Source of the DNA: Misgurnus anguillicaudatus
Lineage: Eukaryota > Chordata > Actinopteri > Cypriniformes > Cobitidae
Direction of reading: 5' to 3'
Length of the DNA stretch: 64,000 nt
NCBI RefSeq assembly: GCF_027580225.2
Contig: NC_073352.2
Location: 1,242,501 to 1,306,500, forward strand
The notes under the pieces are model-generated. The model was not told where the DNA came from, did not search any database, and saw only the letters and a list, made by a program, of their open reading frames with translations. Shown here in pieces: positions 1 through 11,214 of this stretch. Numbering within the stretch: the stretch's first letter is position 1; each line of letters starts with the position of its first letter. The translations under genes were made by a program, and so were the position numbers.

Positions 1-1505
1 TTAGGTAGCTACATGCTCCATATCCAGTTACGCTAGCATCAGAGAAGTGATGGAGCTCATATTTCCGGTCTTCTGGAAAACTTGCTGGAAGATAACATCT
101 GTCTATCTTAAGATCACTTAGATTCTGTAAGTCTAAGAGCCAGGATTCCCACTGTAGTCTAAGCTCATCTGACAGCAGTTCATCCCATCCGACTTTGTCC
201 CGGCATAATTGCTGAAGAATTTGCTTTCCACATAGGACGAACAGTGCTACAAATCCAAGAGGGTCATAGACAGACGCAACGGTTGATAACACTCCTCTTC
301 TAGAGAACGGTTGTTCACTCACCACTGTTCTGAATCTGAACTGATCTGAGGTAATGCACCAGTTAACCCCTAGGGCTCTCTCCATTTGATATTCTCCCAA
401 GGCTAGGTCTTGATGTATTGTTGTTTGAGCACACTCTTCTTTGGTAATTGAATCTAGCACCTCTTTACTGTTAGACACAAATTTGTGGATGCGTAGCTTG
501 CTTTCACTACATAGTTGTCTTGCTTCACTGACTAGCTGTTTTGCTTCTTCATCTCTTGAAACACTGATCAACCCATCATCCACATAAAAGTTTCTTTCAA
601 TGAAGCGGATGGATGTTTCACTGAAGCGACCTTGCCCTTGTGCAGCAATGTGTTTGAGACCATAGTTTGCACAGCCAGGTGACGAGGCTGCACCAAACAA
701 GTGCACTTTCATTCGAAAGATGGCTGGTTCACAGTGGTCTTTTTGAGCAAAAGGTTCCTCATCTCTGCCTGACACAACTTCTCTAGGTAACAAGGCTTGA
801 GAGCAGTTGTAACCTATGAGCAAACCGACGTCACAGTCAATTAAAGGAGCAATCTCTTCTGCAAGATGCTCTAGATGAGGCCATGCTCTTGCTGTCTTGG
901 GTGTGGGAATGTGGCTTACATTGACAGGTATGAAGTCTCTTGAGTAGGTTACTGGAAGAGTTATTTTCTTCGATGAATAAAAACCTCTGATCTGCAACCC
1001 AGTTACCTTCTGACTTGGAATGACTGTACTTTTTGATGACAAAGTTGAGAGTTTTAGTTGCACTGGCTCCTTCTGTGTGTCCAGAGCATCTGCCTTTTCT
1101 TTCAGGATAAAGGTGGTGTCACTTTGGTTATCCAGTAAAGCATATACGAGTACTTCATGCTCTGGGCTACTTGTCGTTGACAACCAGACTGGAATAACGG
1201 TGGACGTGTATGTTCCATTCATGTTTTGCACCACACGGTTAGTGGTGGCTTCCTTAGAAGCTTCATTTAACTGCTTAGAATCCATCCTTTCATTAAACTT
1301 TTTCTCTTTGGCTTGGTTCCAACTCTCCCTTTTCTCGTCATCTCTGTGATCTTTCTTTCCATCATCTTTGAACCGGTCTTCATGCAAACAGGTTGGGTGC
1401 TTCCTTTTACATGTATCACAGACACTCCTCTTTTCACAGTTCTTAGAATAGTGTCCTGTCTTCAAGCATCCAAAACACAGTCCTTTATAGTCCAGGCAAA
1501 CTAAC
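1..1505 (-). pseudogene. BEL/Pao retrotransposon pol (3' part), with C-terminal end of gag
   Basis: Read on the minus strand this is one long open frame. From 1500 downwards it encodes a gag zinc knuckle of the form CX2CX4HX4C (about 1440-1485), an aspartic protease segment with YALLDNQSDTTF (about 1105-1145), a reverse transcriptase C-terminal part with FRMKVHLFGAASSPGCAN (about 670-725) and the catalytic YVDD box (about 576-588), then the Pao-type segment ending in HHFSDASVTGYGACSY at the window edge. This order (zinc knuckle, protease, RT, A17-like region) is that of BEL/Pao elements. The RT is broken: protease-proximal sequence ending EEPFAQK (about 750) is joined directly to the FRMKVHLF block. 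The several hundred residues normally between them, including the first catalytic aspartate block, are missing, although the frame is kept. Integrase and the 3' LTR lie outside the window. The copy cannot be autonomous. Family call is firm; junction position is by eye. Confidence 0.88.
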
Positions 1506-2787
1506 TCATTTTGGAGCAAAAAATAGAAGTAATTGTAAAAGAATTTTTTTCAGCCTAGATCATTTCTACGAGGTGTCCAGAACAACATACTAAAAGTCCT
1601 AAGAAATCCTAGTTGAGGAAATATGTTAATTTCTCATCAATCCGAAATGTGTGCCAATAAGGCCAGACTACAATACACCCCAATGGGGCTATTTTTTTCC
1701 TTTACTCCTATCAAAATGAAACTTTACACAATGAAAGTACCCATGAAAAGTAATTTTTTTTTGTATTACAAGTTGCTTTGAAAATTAAATTTAATATGCA
1801 AATGAGCTATACACTAATCGAATATGCCCAAAATACACCCAAAAGTAACTTTTTGGTATTACAAGTTTCTTTTGAAATTAATTTGAATATCCACATGACC
1901 TTTACACTTATTTAATATGTCCTAATTTGCATAGGCAGAAACATCATTCATATGTATGATAAATATATCGGCCTAATGTTCATCCAATCATCCTGCTGCT
2001 TTCAAACTGGCCTCTAACCTGAAAACTGCCTGGCTTGGTGGTTCCTGCCGGCTGTTTGGCCCCCGCCGGTGTGGTCTTCGGGGTCGCGGAGGAACACAAG
2101 CCTGAACAGAAGGGGAGGGTTGTGTTTTTTTTTTGTGTGTTTTTGTTTTTAAATTTTTTATGTTTTTTTATCCAGCCTGGATCCTCAACCCCTTCTTTGT
2201 GGCTTTTGGTTCGGGCACCCCCATATCATTTCCTGGTTTGTTCTTTACTTGGTTCTTCCCCTCTGGATTATATTCATCTGATAAAATTGCCTCACTAAAG
2301 CAATCTGAATTGCAGCACTAGCTAAATCTGTACAATTTAAATGCATGTTAAGTTAGAAAATAGATCAACACAGTAAATGCATTAACAAAACACAAAAAAG
2401 ACTGATACCTTTTTTCTTAAGGTCACTAGTATAACAGCATAAATGTACCTGAGGTTTCCTTGCAGCATTGATATTGCATTGCAAAATACATTCATTACAA
2501 TGCAGTGCAATTGGCCATTTATTTTGTTGGGGCACTATTATGGGTCAGTGCTGAAACAATTTATATAAAATCCTCTTATGTTTCAGAATTGAAATGACAT
2601 TTTTATTAAGAATGTGTAATTGATTGTTTTCCATACTTACATTTTAATCAGGGAACGAAAACACTACCGTATTATAGATATTTATTTTAAAGCAACTAAA
2701 TGATTTACGACTTTTTCCATTCAAGATGACACATCGAGCTCTTCAAACAATCCAACCCTAATCATTTTGAAGCTTTAATTCTACATC

Positions 2788-3190
2788 TTGTCTATTTTGC
2801 ATAGGAAAGGGATGGCACTGAAAAAAGTAAAGAATGACACTGGCTTTCTCAAACAAGCTAAGGTGTTTAGCCAGTCACAGGAAAATGTGGGAAAAGGCAT
2901 CATCATTGCAGGTGAAAAAGTTCTAGTATCACTGTATGGGGGCAAAAGGATGAATCACTGGACATGCTAAGATACAGGCGATTCTTTATTAAAGGAACTC
3001 AGAACTCATCTCCAGTGGAACCTCAATCTCTCCCTCCAACGTCAGCAGCTGCAAAGTTCCAGTCTTCGGGTCTTTTACCAAATGATGAAGTGGAAAGGGG
3101 GAAGTGAACCTATGGACCCAAAACCTTGGGGGTGCCATGTTTTGGATGGGAGATTAATGCCAATAATGACTGATCAGCCAAGCAGCGTAA
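2788..3190 (+). pseudogene. Degraded C-terminal fragment of a multi-copy fish protein
   Basis: Three plus-strand frames follow each other with shifts. The first (to about 2968) reads GEKVLVSLYGGK. The second (about 2950-3065) reads DESLDMLRYRRFF and VEPQSLPPTSAAAKF. The third (about 3065-3175) reads RVFYQMMKWKGGSEPMDP. From memory, fish genomes hold many uncharacterised proteins whose C-terminal part has the order LYGGK, LRYRRF, LPPTSAAAK, VYxQxxxWKG; this fragment follows that order. At least two frameshifts and a stop after HWTC show it is dead. It lies inside the long-inverted-repeat element. Function unknown. Confidence 0.5.
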
Positions 3191-3214
3191 CGAGCCAACA
3201 CCAGGTTACTTTTT

Positions 3215-3316
3215 GCCAGGCTGGGAGGACCAGCTTAAACCAGCTACTGCCCCCTTAAATCAGCAAAAAACAGCTACCAGCTTATGCTGGTCTTGGCTAA
3301 ATTTTTCAGTAGGGAT
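3215..3316. repeat. Partial CTGGT-type palindromic MITE
   Basis: Contains GGACCAGCTTAAACCAGCTACTG and ends with ATTTTTCAGTAGGG, the same right terminus as the copies ending near 50685 and 51189. The left terminus is missing or too diverged to see. Confidence 0.6.
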
Positions 3317-3354
3317 TGTTAATCACTGCTATGACTAAACACATACGCATAGGT

Positions 3355-3412
3355 CTAAAAGGTACGAAATTGTGAAAAGCGCTATATAAATAAAATTGAA
3401 TTGAAAAAAAAT
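3355..3412 (+). repeat. LINE/SINE 3' tail fragment
   Basis: GTGAAAAGCGCTATATAAAT followed by AAAATTGAATTG is the plus-strand version of the 3' tail that ends the minus-strand LINE at 9815-9870. Only the tail is present, as expected for a heavily 5'-truncated LINE or a SINE that borrows the LINE tail. Confidence 0.65.
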
Positions 3413-3924
3413 GTAGATTAGGTTAGACGCCTGTCTAAAACCAGCAGGATGATTGGATAAACATTGGGCCGACATATCCATCATACACATGAACGGTGTT
3501 TCTGTCCATGCAAACTAGGACACACCAAACAAGTGCAAAGCTCATGTGAACATTCAAATTCATTTCAAAAGAAACTTGTAATACCAAAAAGTTACTTTTG
3601 GGTGTGTTTTGGGCATGTTCGATTGGTGTGTAGCTCATTTGCATATTGAATTGGATTTTCGGAGCAACTTGTAATACAAAAAAAAATACTGTTCATGGGT
3701 ACTTTCATTGTGTGGGGTTTCATTTTGATGGGAGTGAAGGAAAAAAATAGCCCCATTGGGGTGTATTGTAGTCTGGCCTTATTGGCACACATTTCGGATT
3801 GATGAAAAATTAACACATTTCCTCAACTAGGATTTCTTAGGACTTTTAGTATGTTGTTCTGGACACCTCATAGAAATGATCTAGGATGAAAAAAATTCTT
3901 TTACAATTAGTCTGTCGTAAAACG

Positions 3925-5820
3925 CTATTTTGCCTGGACTATTAGTTCGCACAAACTTAACCCTTTCTGAGATTGACTTTTCTTTGAACTTTCGACAATG
4001 CCATGAATGCCATGAATGCCATGGTGCAACTTCTCACAAAAGACACATGTTTTAGCGTCTGTGTTTTCTTCTGAGCTGCTTGCAAGAACATTTGCACCAA
4101 GATTTCGAGGTTTTGGGGTTTTAATCTTATCACTATCACCAGACTTCAAAGCATGAAGAGATATCACAGGATTGCATGCTATCTTAGCTTCTCTCGAAAC
4201 AAACCGAACAAATTCACTAAAGCTTGGAAAATCATGTGTTGATTCTTCAACCACCAGGACCTCTCTGTTCCATCTCGCTATAAGCCAATCAGGAAGCTTG
4301 TTGAGCATTCTTTGGTTTTCACCACAGTCATTTAAGACTGCAAGACTCTTGATCTGCAACATTGCAGCTTCACAGCTTCTTAGAAAATCTGAGAATTCCC
4401 TTAGTTCAATGCTGTCCTTAGGTCCTATTTTTGGCCATGAAGATATCTTATCTCTGAAAGCCTTGGCAATCACAAAAGGACTTCCATACCTTTCTTCCAT
4501 GATGTCCAATGCTGAATAATAGGCAGCATCCGTGCCTAGCATGAAGTAACCTTCAATAGCTTTCTTTGCAGGTCCTCCAACATACTTTCGGAGGTAGTAA
4601 ACCTTCTCATTTACTGGAATATTTTTCCTACCAATCAATGTCTCAAAAGACGTTTTCCAGTCCTTATACCTGAGTGGATCTCCATTGAACACAGAAGGCT
4701 CTGGTATTGGAAGATGACTTGCATTGATTGACTCTGTAATTGCTTTGGCAAGTGCTGTAGTGCCATCTTCTTGATGAGCAATGGAAGCAGGTTGCACATG
4801 TGTGGCGTTCTGTGGTGTTGCCACATGATACTTAGAAACGCTTCTTTTAGGTTCGGTTTTCACATGTTTACTGCCATGAAGCAACTCCGATATCTCTTCG
4901 TCCGAGCCATTTTCCTGCTCGTAGACCTGTAGACGTGCTTTTGCAGCATTCATTTTCTTTACAGTCTCTAATCGCTCTAACTGCCTGCGCTTCTCTTCTA
5001 ATACATTTTTTTTGTAACATTTTCTTCTTCTTGCAGTGCAAGCTTCTTTCTGTTCTCAACTTCAAGGTTCCCAAGCTCTTGTTCCTTAAGTTCCATGTCC
5101 TCCAACACCTTTAATGTGGCTTGAGTTGCAGCAAGCTCTGCTGCAGCTTCCAGTTTCTTTGAAGAGGTCAGGGTTGATCGCTTTGAACTGATGCTTGTAA
5201 ACTTTGAACTTTGTGAACATATACTAGACCTTTTTGAAGTTGCATTTTTAAGCACTGAGCCAGTCTCAGACCAGTATGCTCGTTCTTTGCGAGTATCTGG
5301 TACCTTTTCTCTTAATTCAAGAGAGTCATCTGCATGCTCCAATAGCTTTCCTGAGACAGCATCACACGTGTCTACTCTGCGGCGCGTCTTGCCATCTGGA
5401 GTAGTGTGTTGACGTAAATCTTGATAAGCTTGTTTTACACTTGTTGAAGCTTTACTGATCTTAGTTATGTAGGTTTGCAGGATTTCAGTTGAGGATGTTC
5501 CATCAATTGCCTTCCTAGTCTCTTTAGCAAGAACTTTCCATTTATCATAAGAGGTAGTAAAGCGATGTTGAAGCTTTTTAGTTTGGCTTTCATACAGTTC
5601 TTTACCCTTTTCCGTTAGCTCTCGTTTCCTCTGGCGGCTTCTTAGACTTTCCTCTAAAGTAGCTTGAGTTTCTACAGCTACCTCAGTCTCTTTTGATAGG
5701 TTTGCATCTATATCAAGGCCTTTAAACTGCTGCTGTAATACTGTTTCTCTATTGTTAGCATCTAAGCCTTTCTCACTTGTCTCATACTCGTGCTCTGATA
5801 TTTTGATATTTTATGAATTA
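3925..5820 (-). pseudogene. BEL/Pao gag (DUF1759-type capsid region)
   Basis: The minus-strand frame opens near 5820 and runs to the inserted element at about 3925. The first part (5820-5015) is charged, with predicted coiled-coil composition. The capsid-like part (4953-4050) has PEPSVFNGDPLRYKDW, KVYYLRKYVGGPAKKAIEGY and MEERYGSPFVIAKAF, typical of the gag region of BEL/Pao elements (DUF1759). The frame is broken in an A8 run near 5010, where the upstream frame (VTKKMY, stop) and the downstream frame (VLEEKRRQLERLETVKKMN) are one base apart. No ATG precedes the N-terminal sequence; the first plausible codon is ATA before SEHEYE (about 5805), a likely mutated start. After LIVQAK the frame stops in the inserted element; the zinc knuckle resumes at about 1500. 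Confidence 0.85.
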
Positions 5821-7800
5821 GCACCTTTGTTTAGTAGCTAAACCTTAGAATGAGCTAAAGTAACGAACAAGCCTAGTTTAATGTTACCAGTAAGCTTTTG
5901 TTTATATTGTAATAATACACTTAAACTTTAGAATTCACCATGTATGTTTTACAGTGTACTCTGCTAGAAACACTTTTCACAATTCAAATGAACTTATTTT
6001 CACTTAAAACAGAATTAACACTTCTCTTTAACACCAAAATAATAACAACAAAAAATGTGAAATATTATGATGGTCCCTTTAAATAATTATTTACCCTTCA
6101 AATTGCTTAGAAGTAAATAACTTAATGAGTTGAACAATCACTTCAACATATAAACATGCACATCACAAAGTAACATTTAACTTTTAGCACTTATAGAACC
6201 CCTTAAGCAGTTGAAGGCTATACCACTTCTTAATATTTAACTTGTTTTAAATATTCGACTTCTTTAAGGTTTAACCAAACAGTGCTTCCGGGTTCTTGCC
6301 TCTTAATATGTTAACATTGTATGCACAGTCTTATCTTTGATGCTTGCATTCACATTCAATGTAAACTTGCGTGCAGCTCTGTCGACGAACGGCAGGTGCA
6401 GATCATTAATCTCCCCACGTCTCCGCTTCGTGTTGAGCAGGCTGAGTTCTCACTATAACTCCCTCCAGTTAATAGACACGGACACAGCGTTGTTCTTTAC
6501 GGGCATTTATTAGTTATCCTCGATGCCATCAAAATATGCCATCAAACATGGTATAAAGCATGCCGTGAGAACTAAACAAAACATAAATCACATAAGTTAC
6601 AGAAATAAGAAATATTCTCACAGAGAAAAGCACATGAATAAAAAAGCAACACAACAATAAATTGACTGCAAATAAACATTAACACATTTATACTTAACAT
6701 AATTACAAAATAAGATAAACTATTCATACCTCATTGGCCGCATTAACTCCAAAGGGAATGACAACACAAAAACAGCTAACAGAGGCAACTTGTCTTACGT
6801 GTGTCTTAGTAAACTTATAAATGTAATGGCTAAGGGTGTCACGATTTCGATTTTAAATCGAAATCGATCGAAATTAAGTTACAACCTCGAACTTCGAATT
6901 AAAAAATGGGATCGTCGATGCTGCCACGCCCCATGTCACGTCCGGTCGGCTTGCCAAGCGGGGGAAAATAAACCTCTCAAAAGTGCCTTTAAAAACATCC
7001 ATCCAGCGGAACGCGATTTATATTTTAAACACGAGGGATGTACTACAACTCCTTGAAATGCATATTATAAACAGGATTACTACCTAGTGATCTGCCTTCG
7101 GACAGAGCGCAGCTCTCTGCACGTGCACAAGAAAGCCGCCAAGATGCAGCCGGTTATATTTTAAGCAAAAGGGATAGTTTGCTTCAGCTCGCATGAAACG
7201 CATAAAACTGAACAAATAGGTAAGGATTATTCCTTTCGTTTATGTTTAGACTTTGGACAGATGTGAGAGCACGTGCACGCGAGACAGAGAGAAGCGCAGC
7301 TGCTTATGATGCACCGGTTTTATTTCAGATAATAGGAGTCCAAGACGCGCGCATTAAGTCTATCTGCGTGCAAGAAGGATTTCTCTCTCTACAAGCTGTC
7401 TCGCGTGAAGTAAAGCCCACAAACCCCCATGCGAGGAAAAGCACGCATTGTGCATGTTAATGTGAAACTATAATGTATCGAAAATGTAATCGAATCGAGG
7501 ATTTGGAGAACCGTGACACCCCTAGTAATGGCATTTCCAGTAACTTAACAAAACCGCAGGCAGCTCGGCCCGTGCGATCTATGTGCAGTCAGTCTACAGG
7601 TGCAACCCATTTGCACTACATACTACAGAGGATGTAAATACTACGATGCTGGTGTTACATCAATATGCGTCTGACTCAAACAAACCTCAGAACATTAGTT
7701 CCGCTATATAAGTCTACATAAATAAGTCACCTTATACACATATTTCAAAGAAAATATAAACAAATAAACAACAGATAAAAAGCAGATAAACAAATATAAG
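5821..7800 (-). repeat. 5' untranslated/LTR-like region of the BEL/Pao element
   Basis: AT-rich sequence upstream of gag on the minus strand. It includes a TATA-like CTTATATAGCGG (minus strand, near 7705), an AATAAA-like site near 6510 and no ORF of note. The position suggests the 5' LTR and leader of the retrotransposon, but its second LTR is outside the window, so the LTR cannot be confirmed or bounded. The region is interrupted by the hAT element at 6831-7524. Confidence 0.35.
6831..7524. mobile_element. hAT-type non-autonomous element with 8-bp TSD
   Basis: Termini are TAAGGGTGTCACGATTTCG on the left and, reading inward from the right, TAGGGGTGTCACGGTTCTCC. The flanks carry a perfect 8-bp duplication GTAATGGC at 6823-6830 and 7525-7532. 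The interior has GC-richer sequence and short ORFs that do not look like transposase. An 8-bp TSD with such TIRs is typical of hAT. Confidence 0.88.
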
Positions 7801-8657
7801 ATGATATATTCAAAAAGTGGTTACTTAAGTTAAACTATTATTTATGGAACTTATAGAACTTAAATTATGAAACTTAAATTATGAAACTGTCTCTGCTGGC
7901 AGCTACACATATGCCTTGAGTGACTTACAAATGATAGAGCATTCAACATTTTACAACATTTACTACAATACTTACATCATCAATTTTTAAATCCAATTAA
8001 TTGTTTTTATTGTTTTTTTATCTGGAATGTGTTTACAGTTCATGCACAATCACAAATGCAGCACATCAATCAATTTCTTCCAACCAGCGAATCAAGGTAC
8101 ACTATTTTGTGTTTTTTATCTTAAATTATTTATATTGATTTTCTTCCAGACAGACTTATTGTTCATTTATTTTACTGGTGTAGTTAGTAATGTAATTAAT
8201 GTTTCAAAACACCTTCTTGAAAGAAATCTTGGAGTGGAGAATCATTCTGAAAGTAGACCAACTCCAGGACAACATCACAGCAGTGGTCGGAAAAATGCAG
8301 CAAGCCAAGCTGACTTTCAAAAGATGGTATGTGTAATAACACACGCAACATTACTAGTCACTGCTGACTTTTTACCCATGTTTACTACGGATTGTTTTTG
8401 TTTGTAGATTCGTTATCTGTTTCTTCAGAGGGGAGGCAGTTTGGGAGATGGGAATTAGGAGGATGCTACAGTTACACAGGGCAAATTTCAGCAGCTCAGT
8501 TTCAAACTTGCAACTAACAATGAGTACTAGTGAGTCTGTGTGAATATACTCTACATATTATACTTCAATATGCCTTTAACACAAAAAACTACAATAATAT
8601 CAAAGATCAATATAATAAGACAACTTATATTATTTTATGTCATAGTAAAATATTTTT

Positions 8658-8660
<3 letters not shown>
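7800..8660 (+). other. Unassigned sequence with possible exon-like segments
   Basis: A frame at 8149-8326 is preceded by TTTTCTTCCAG and followed by ATG|GTATGT. It reads HLLERNLGVENHSESRPTP and ASQADFQKM. A second acceptor-like TTGTTTGTAG precedes a short frame at about 8408-8458 ending in TAG. I recognise no family. This could be chance splice-like sites or decayed exons. Confidence 0.2.

Positions 8661-8662
<2 letters not shown>

Positions 8663-8741
<79 letters not shown>
8663..8741. repeat. (GT)n microsatellite
   Basis: About 39 uninterrupted GT repeats followed by GAGAGAGA. ORFs across it are low-complexity artefacts. Confidence 0.97.
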
Positions 8742-8748
<7 letters not shown>

Positions 8749-8777
8749 CCTATGCTCTCTCTGAGATGTGTATGTTC

Positions 8778-9000
8778 ACTTTGTAGCTGGTCAGGGTGGA
8801 AGACCAGCTGACGTACCAGTTTTGCCAGGTTGAAGGACCAGCTTAAACCAGCTAAGACAGCCAACCAACTTAGCCAAGGTGGTATATGCTGGTGGGTCAG
8901 CTGGTCTTCCCACCTGACCAGCTAAGACTAGCTACAAAGTGGCCAAAACCTCTGTAAAACAATTCTGCTACACCAGCCTGACCAGCTGAAACCATACTGG
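8778..9000. repeat. CTGGT-type palindromic repeat fragment
   Basis: Dense with GACCAGCTGA, GGACCAGCTTAAACCAGCT and GGTCAGCTGGTCTTCC, an internal dyad of the same MITE family seen at 3215, 49984 and 50957. The CAGTAGGG-type termini are not visible. Confidence 0.6.
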
Positions 9001-10184
9001 GAGTATTCATATTCATATCGATTTGCATTTACACATAAAATAGGTAACATACAGTGCTGTGCAACCATCACCAGCTTTGTTGTTTTAGCAAAATTTTAAT
9101 GTCCATCCATATTTATTTTTCACTCTTTTTATTAAGATACAAACAGAAAATACAGGAAATATGTACACAAAATTAAAAACAAAACAATTTTCAGAACTAA
9201 ATGTCATCTTCAGGCATCAGTCAGTATTTAGTGTGACTTCTCTTGGCACGAAACACAGCTTTTTTGAGGAGACTGAAGTCATTTGATTAGAATTAGAAAG
9301 GATTTACTTTTATTTATGTGTAAGAGATCCTGCAGTTGCCTGCTATTGCTCAAGTTGAAGGGGAGTTTACCCTAAATACTTGAAACTTCAGCTTAAACTT
9401 TTATACTGTTTTTAATACTATGTCATGGCCGGGGCGGACCCAAGATAGCTAAAAGGGCCACGCCCCACCTCGAGGAGGTTCCCAAGACCACCCCAATGAC
9501 CAGACAGACGAGTATACTACAATTAAAATGTAACTTTATTAAATAGTTAAAAGAAAGAGGGAAAGGGGAAAGGGCAGTTTAAAACAATCTTCTTCTCGCC
9601 TCCAGGACGAGTTGGACCATGGGATGGGGGCCAGGAATCTTTTCCAATGATGTTCTTAAATCCGTGGCGCCCTCCGTTTCCTCCTGGAGGCAAAACAGGG
9701 AGAACACAATTAATTCTTGGTCCAGCACTGAGTCGCTACTTGCCTGACGGTTGTTTCTGTCTCTCTCGCCCTTAGGTCTCTCCGTTTCGACTTCGCTGGG
9801 CACTTGGGGTCTTCAATTCAATTCAATTCAATTTTATTTATATAGCGCTTTTCACAATACTCAATTGTTTCAAAGCAGCTTTACATTAATGGAAGCAGTA
9901 AAAGCACAGAAAAACGACAGATAGCACAACATAATACACAATAGCATAAGCAGTCAAATTTGCTGCGGCTATGACGCGACATTATGAGCGAGCGTATTAC
10001 TAATGTAACGTCTAGGAGAAGAAGCTAAGTTAAGCCCAAGCAGGCTACCTCCCCGGGGTAAAAAAACCCCTAGGAGAAAAAAAACAAAATCCCCGGGTTG
10101 TTTAGCCGAGGAAATAAAAATAAAAAGTCCTAGGAGGGAAAAACCCTTGGGAGATATACATGTATACACACACATATAAAAGGA

Positions 10185-10240
10185 TAAGGAGCTTAAGCGG
10201 AGATTAAGCGGAGATTAAGCAGAGATTAAGCGGATATTAA
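10185..10240. repeat. 13-bp tandem repeat in the LINE 3' UTR
   Basis: About four copies of GGAGATTAAGC with small variations (AGCGGAGATTA, AGCAGAGATTA, AGCGGATATTA). Confidence 0.8.
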
Positions 10241-10589
10241 GCGGGTCCTGCCGGTGGTCGTTGGTCAGACATCAGCTGGGCATCACATTGAAGGACGACC
10301 AGTAGATCAGAGGTGTGCCGACTTTCACATCTACCGGAACTGGGTCTGTTTGTCAATGGGACCCAGGGACGAGACCGGGAGAGAAAAACAAAATCATATT
10401 AGCGTAGGGGCCGTTCACATGTAATGCAAGTGTCACACAGTGATGTGGTTTAATCAGCTTAGTTTCAGACAGACTAACTATTGCGGCATAATTAAATTAT
10501 CCACAGTTGAGGATTTTGCAAATTGGGGGCCCACTGCGACGGTATATATGATAACTAAGGGTCACCTTCCGATTTTTAAGAGAAAATGA

Positions 10590-11115
10590 AACCTGTCGAC
10601 CCGTTTGACTAAGGCCTGTAACCCCACTGTCGTCGTTAATGCAGGTTCAGTGGCAAACGGGTCTATATTGCATACTATTTACAAGATCACGAGAAAACGC
10701 CAACATCGCAACCTGACCATACGTGTCAACCCGTTTGACTAAGGCTGGAGGCCCCACTGTCGTCGTTAATGCAGGTTCAGTGGCAAACGGGTCTGTATGG
10801 CATACTTTTCACAAGACACAAGAAAGCGCCAAAATCGCAACCCGACCATACGTGCCAACCCGTTTGACTAAGGCCGGAAGCCCCACTGTCGTCGTTAATG
10901 CAGGTTCAGTGGCAAACGGGTCTGTATGGCATACTATTCGCAATACAAAGAAAGCGCCAAAATCACAACCCAACCATACGTGCCAACCCGTTTGACTAAG
11001 GCTGGAGGCCCCACTGTCGTCATTAATGCAGGTTCAGTGGCAAACGGGTTTGTATGGCATACTATTCACAAGAACACGAAAGTTCCAAAATCGCAATCCG
11101 ACTATAGTTTAAGAT
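10590..11115. repeat. About 129-bp tandem repeats in the LINE 3' UTR
   Basis: Four copies, with CCGTTTGACTAAGG at 10601, 10731, 10860 and 10988 (spacings 130, 129, 128). Each holds CCCACTGTCGTC, TTAATGCAGGTTCAGTGGC and AAACGGGT. The ends of each unit (ACCCGTTTGAC ... CAAACGGGT) are inverted complements, so each unit can fold. Open frames here are by-products of the repeat. Confidence 0.92.
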
Positions 11116-11214
11116 AAGGTCTTTATTTTTTTATTTGGTTGGTCTGTGTTATGACCGCTAGTGCTTTTTTCCGTACAGATAACTATTTCGAGTTAATTAC
11201 TTGTACTAGACAAA

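Larger units (their letters stand above)
1506..3924. mobile_element. Long-inverted-repeat element inserted in the BEL/Pao gag
   Basis: Arms at about 1530-2022 and 3417-3907 are inverted copies of each other, roughly 490 bp each. Both contain the same run from AATTGTAAAAGAATTTTTTT through CAATGGGGCTATTTTTTTCC to a CATCCTGCTGC/GCAGCAGGATG inner end. The roughly 1.4-kb centre carries a degraded coding fragment (2788-3190), a fragment of the CTGGT palindromic MITE (about 3215-3316) and a LINE 3' tail (about 3355-3412). The element separates the gag ORF from its zinc knuckle, so it inserted into an existing BEL/Pao copy. No transposase is visible, and I do not recognise the superfamily. The exact termini and TSD are unclear; see the finding on the inverted target copy. 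Confidence 0.7.

Noticed and set aside
8530..8864. ORFs of 70-74 codons across (GT)n
   Set aside because: They consist of alternating VC or TH residues from the microsatellite; no flanking coding signal.
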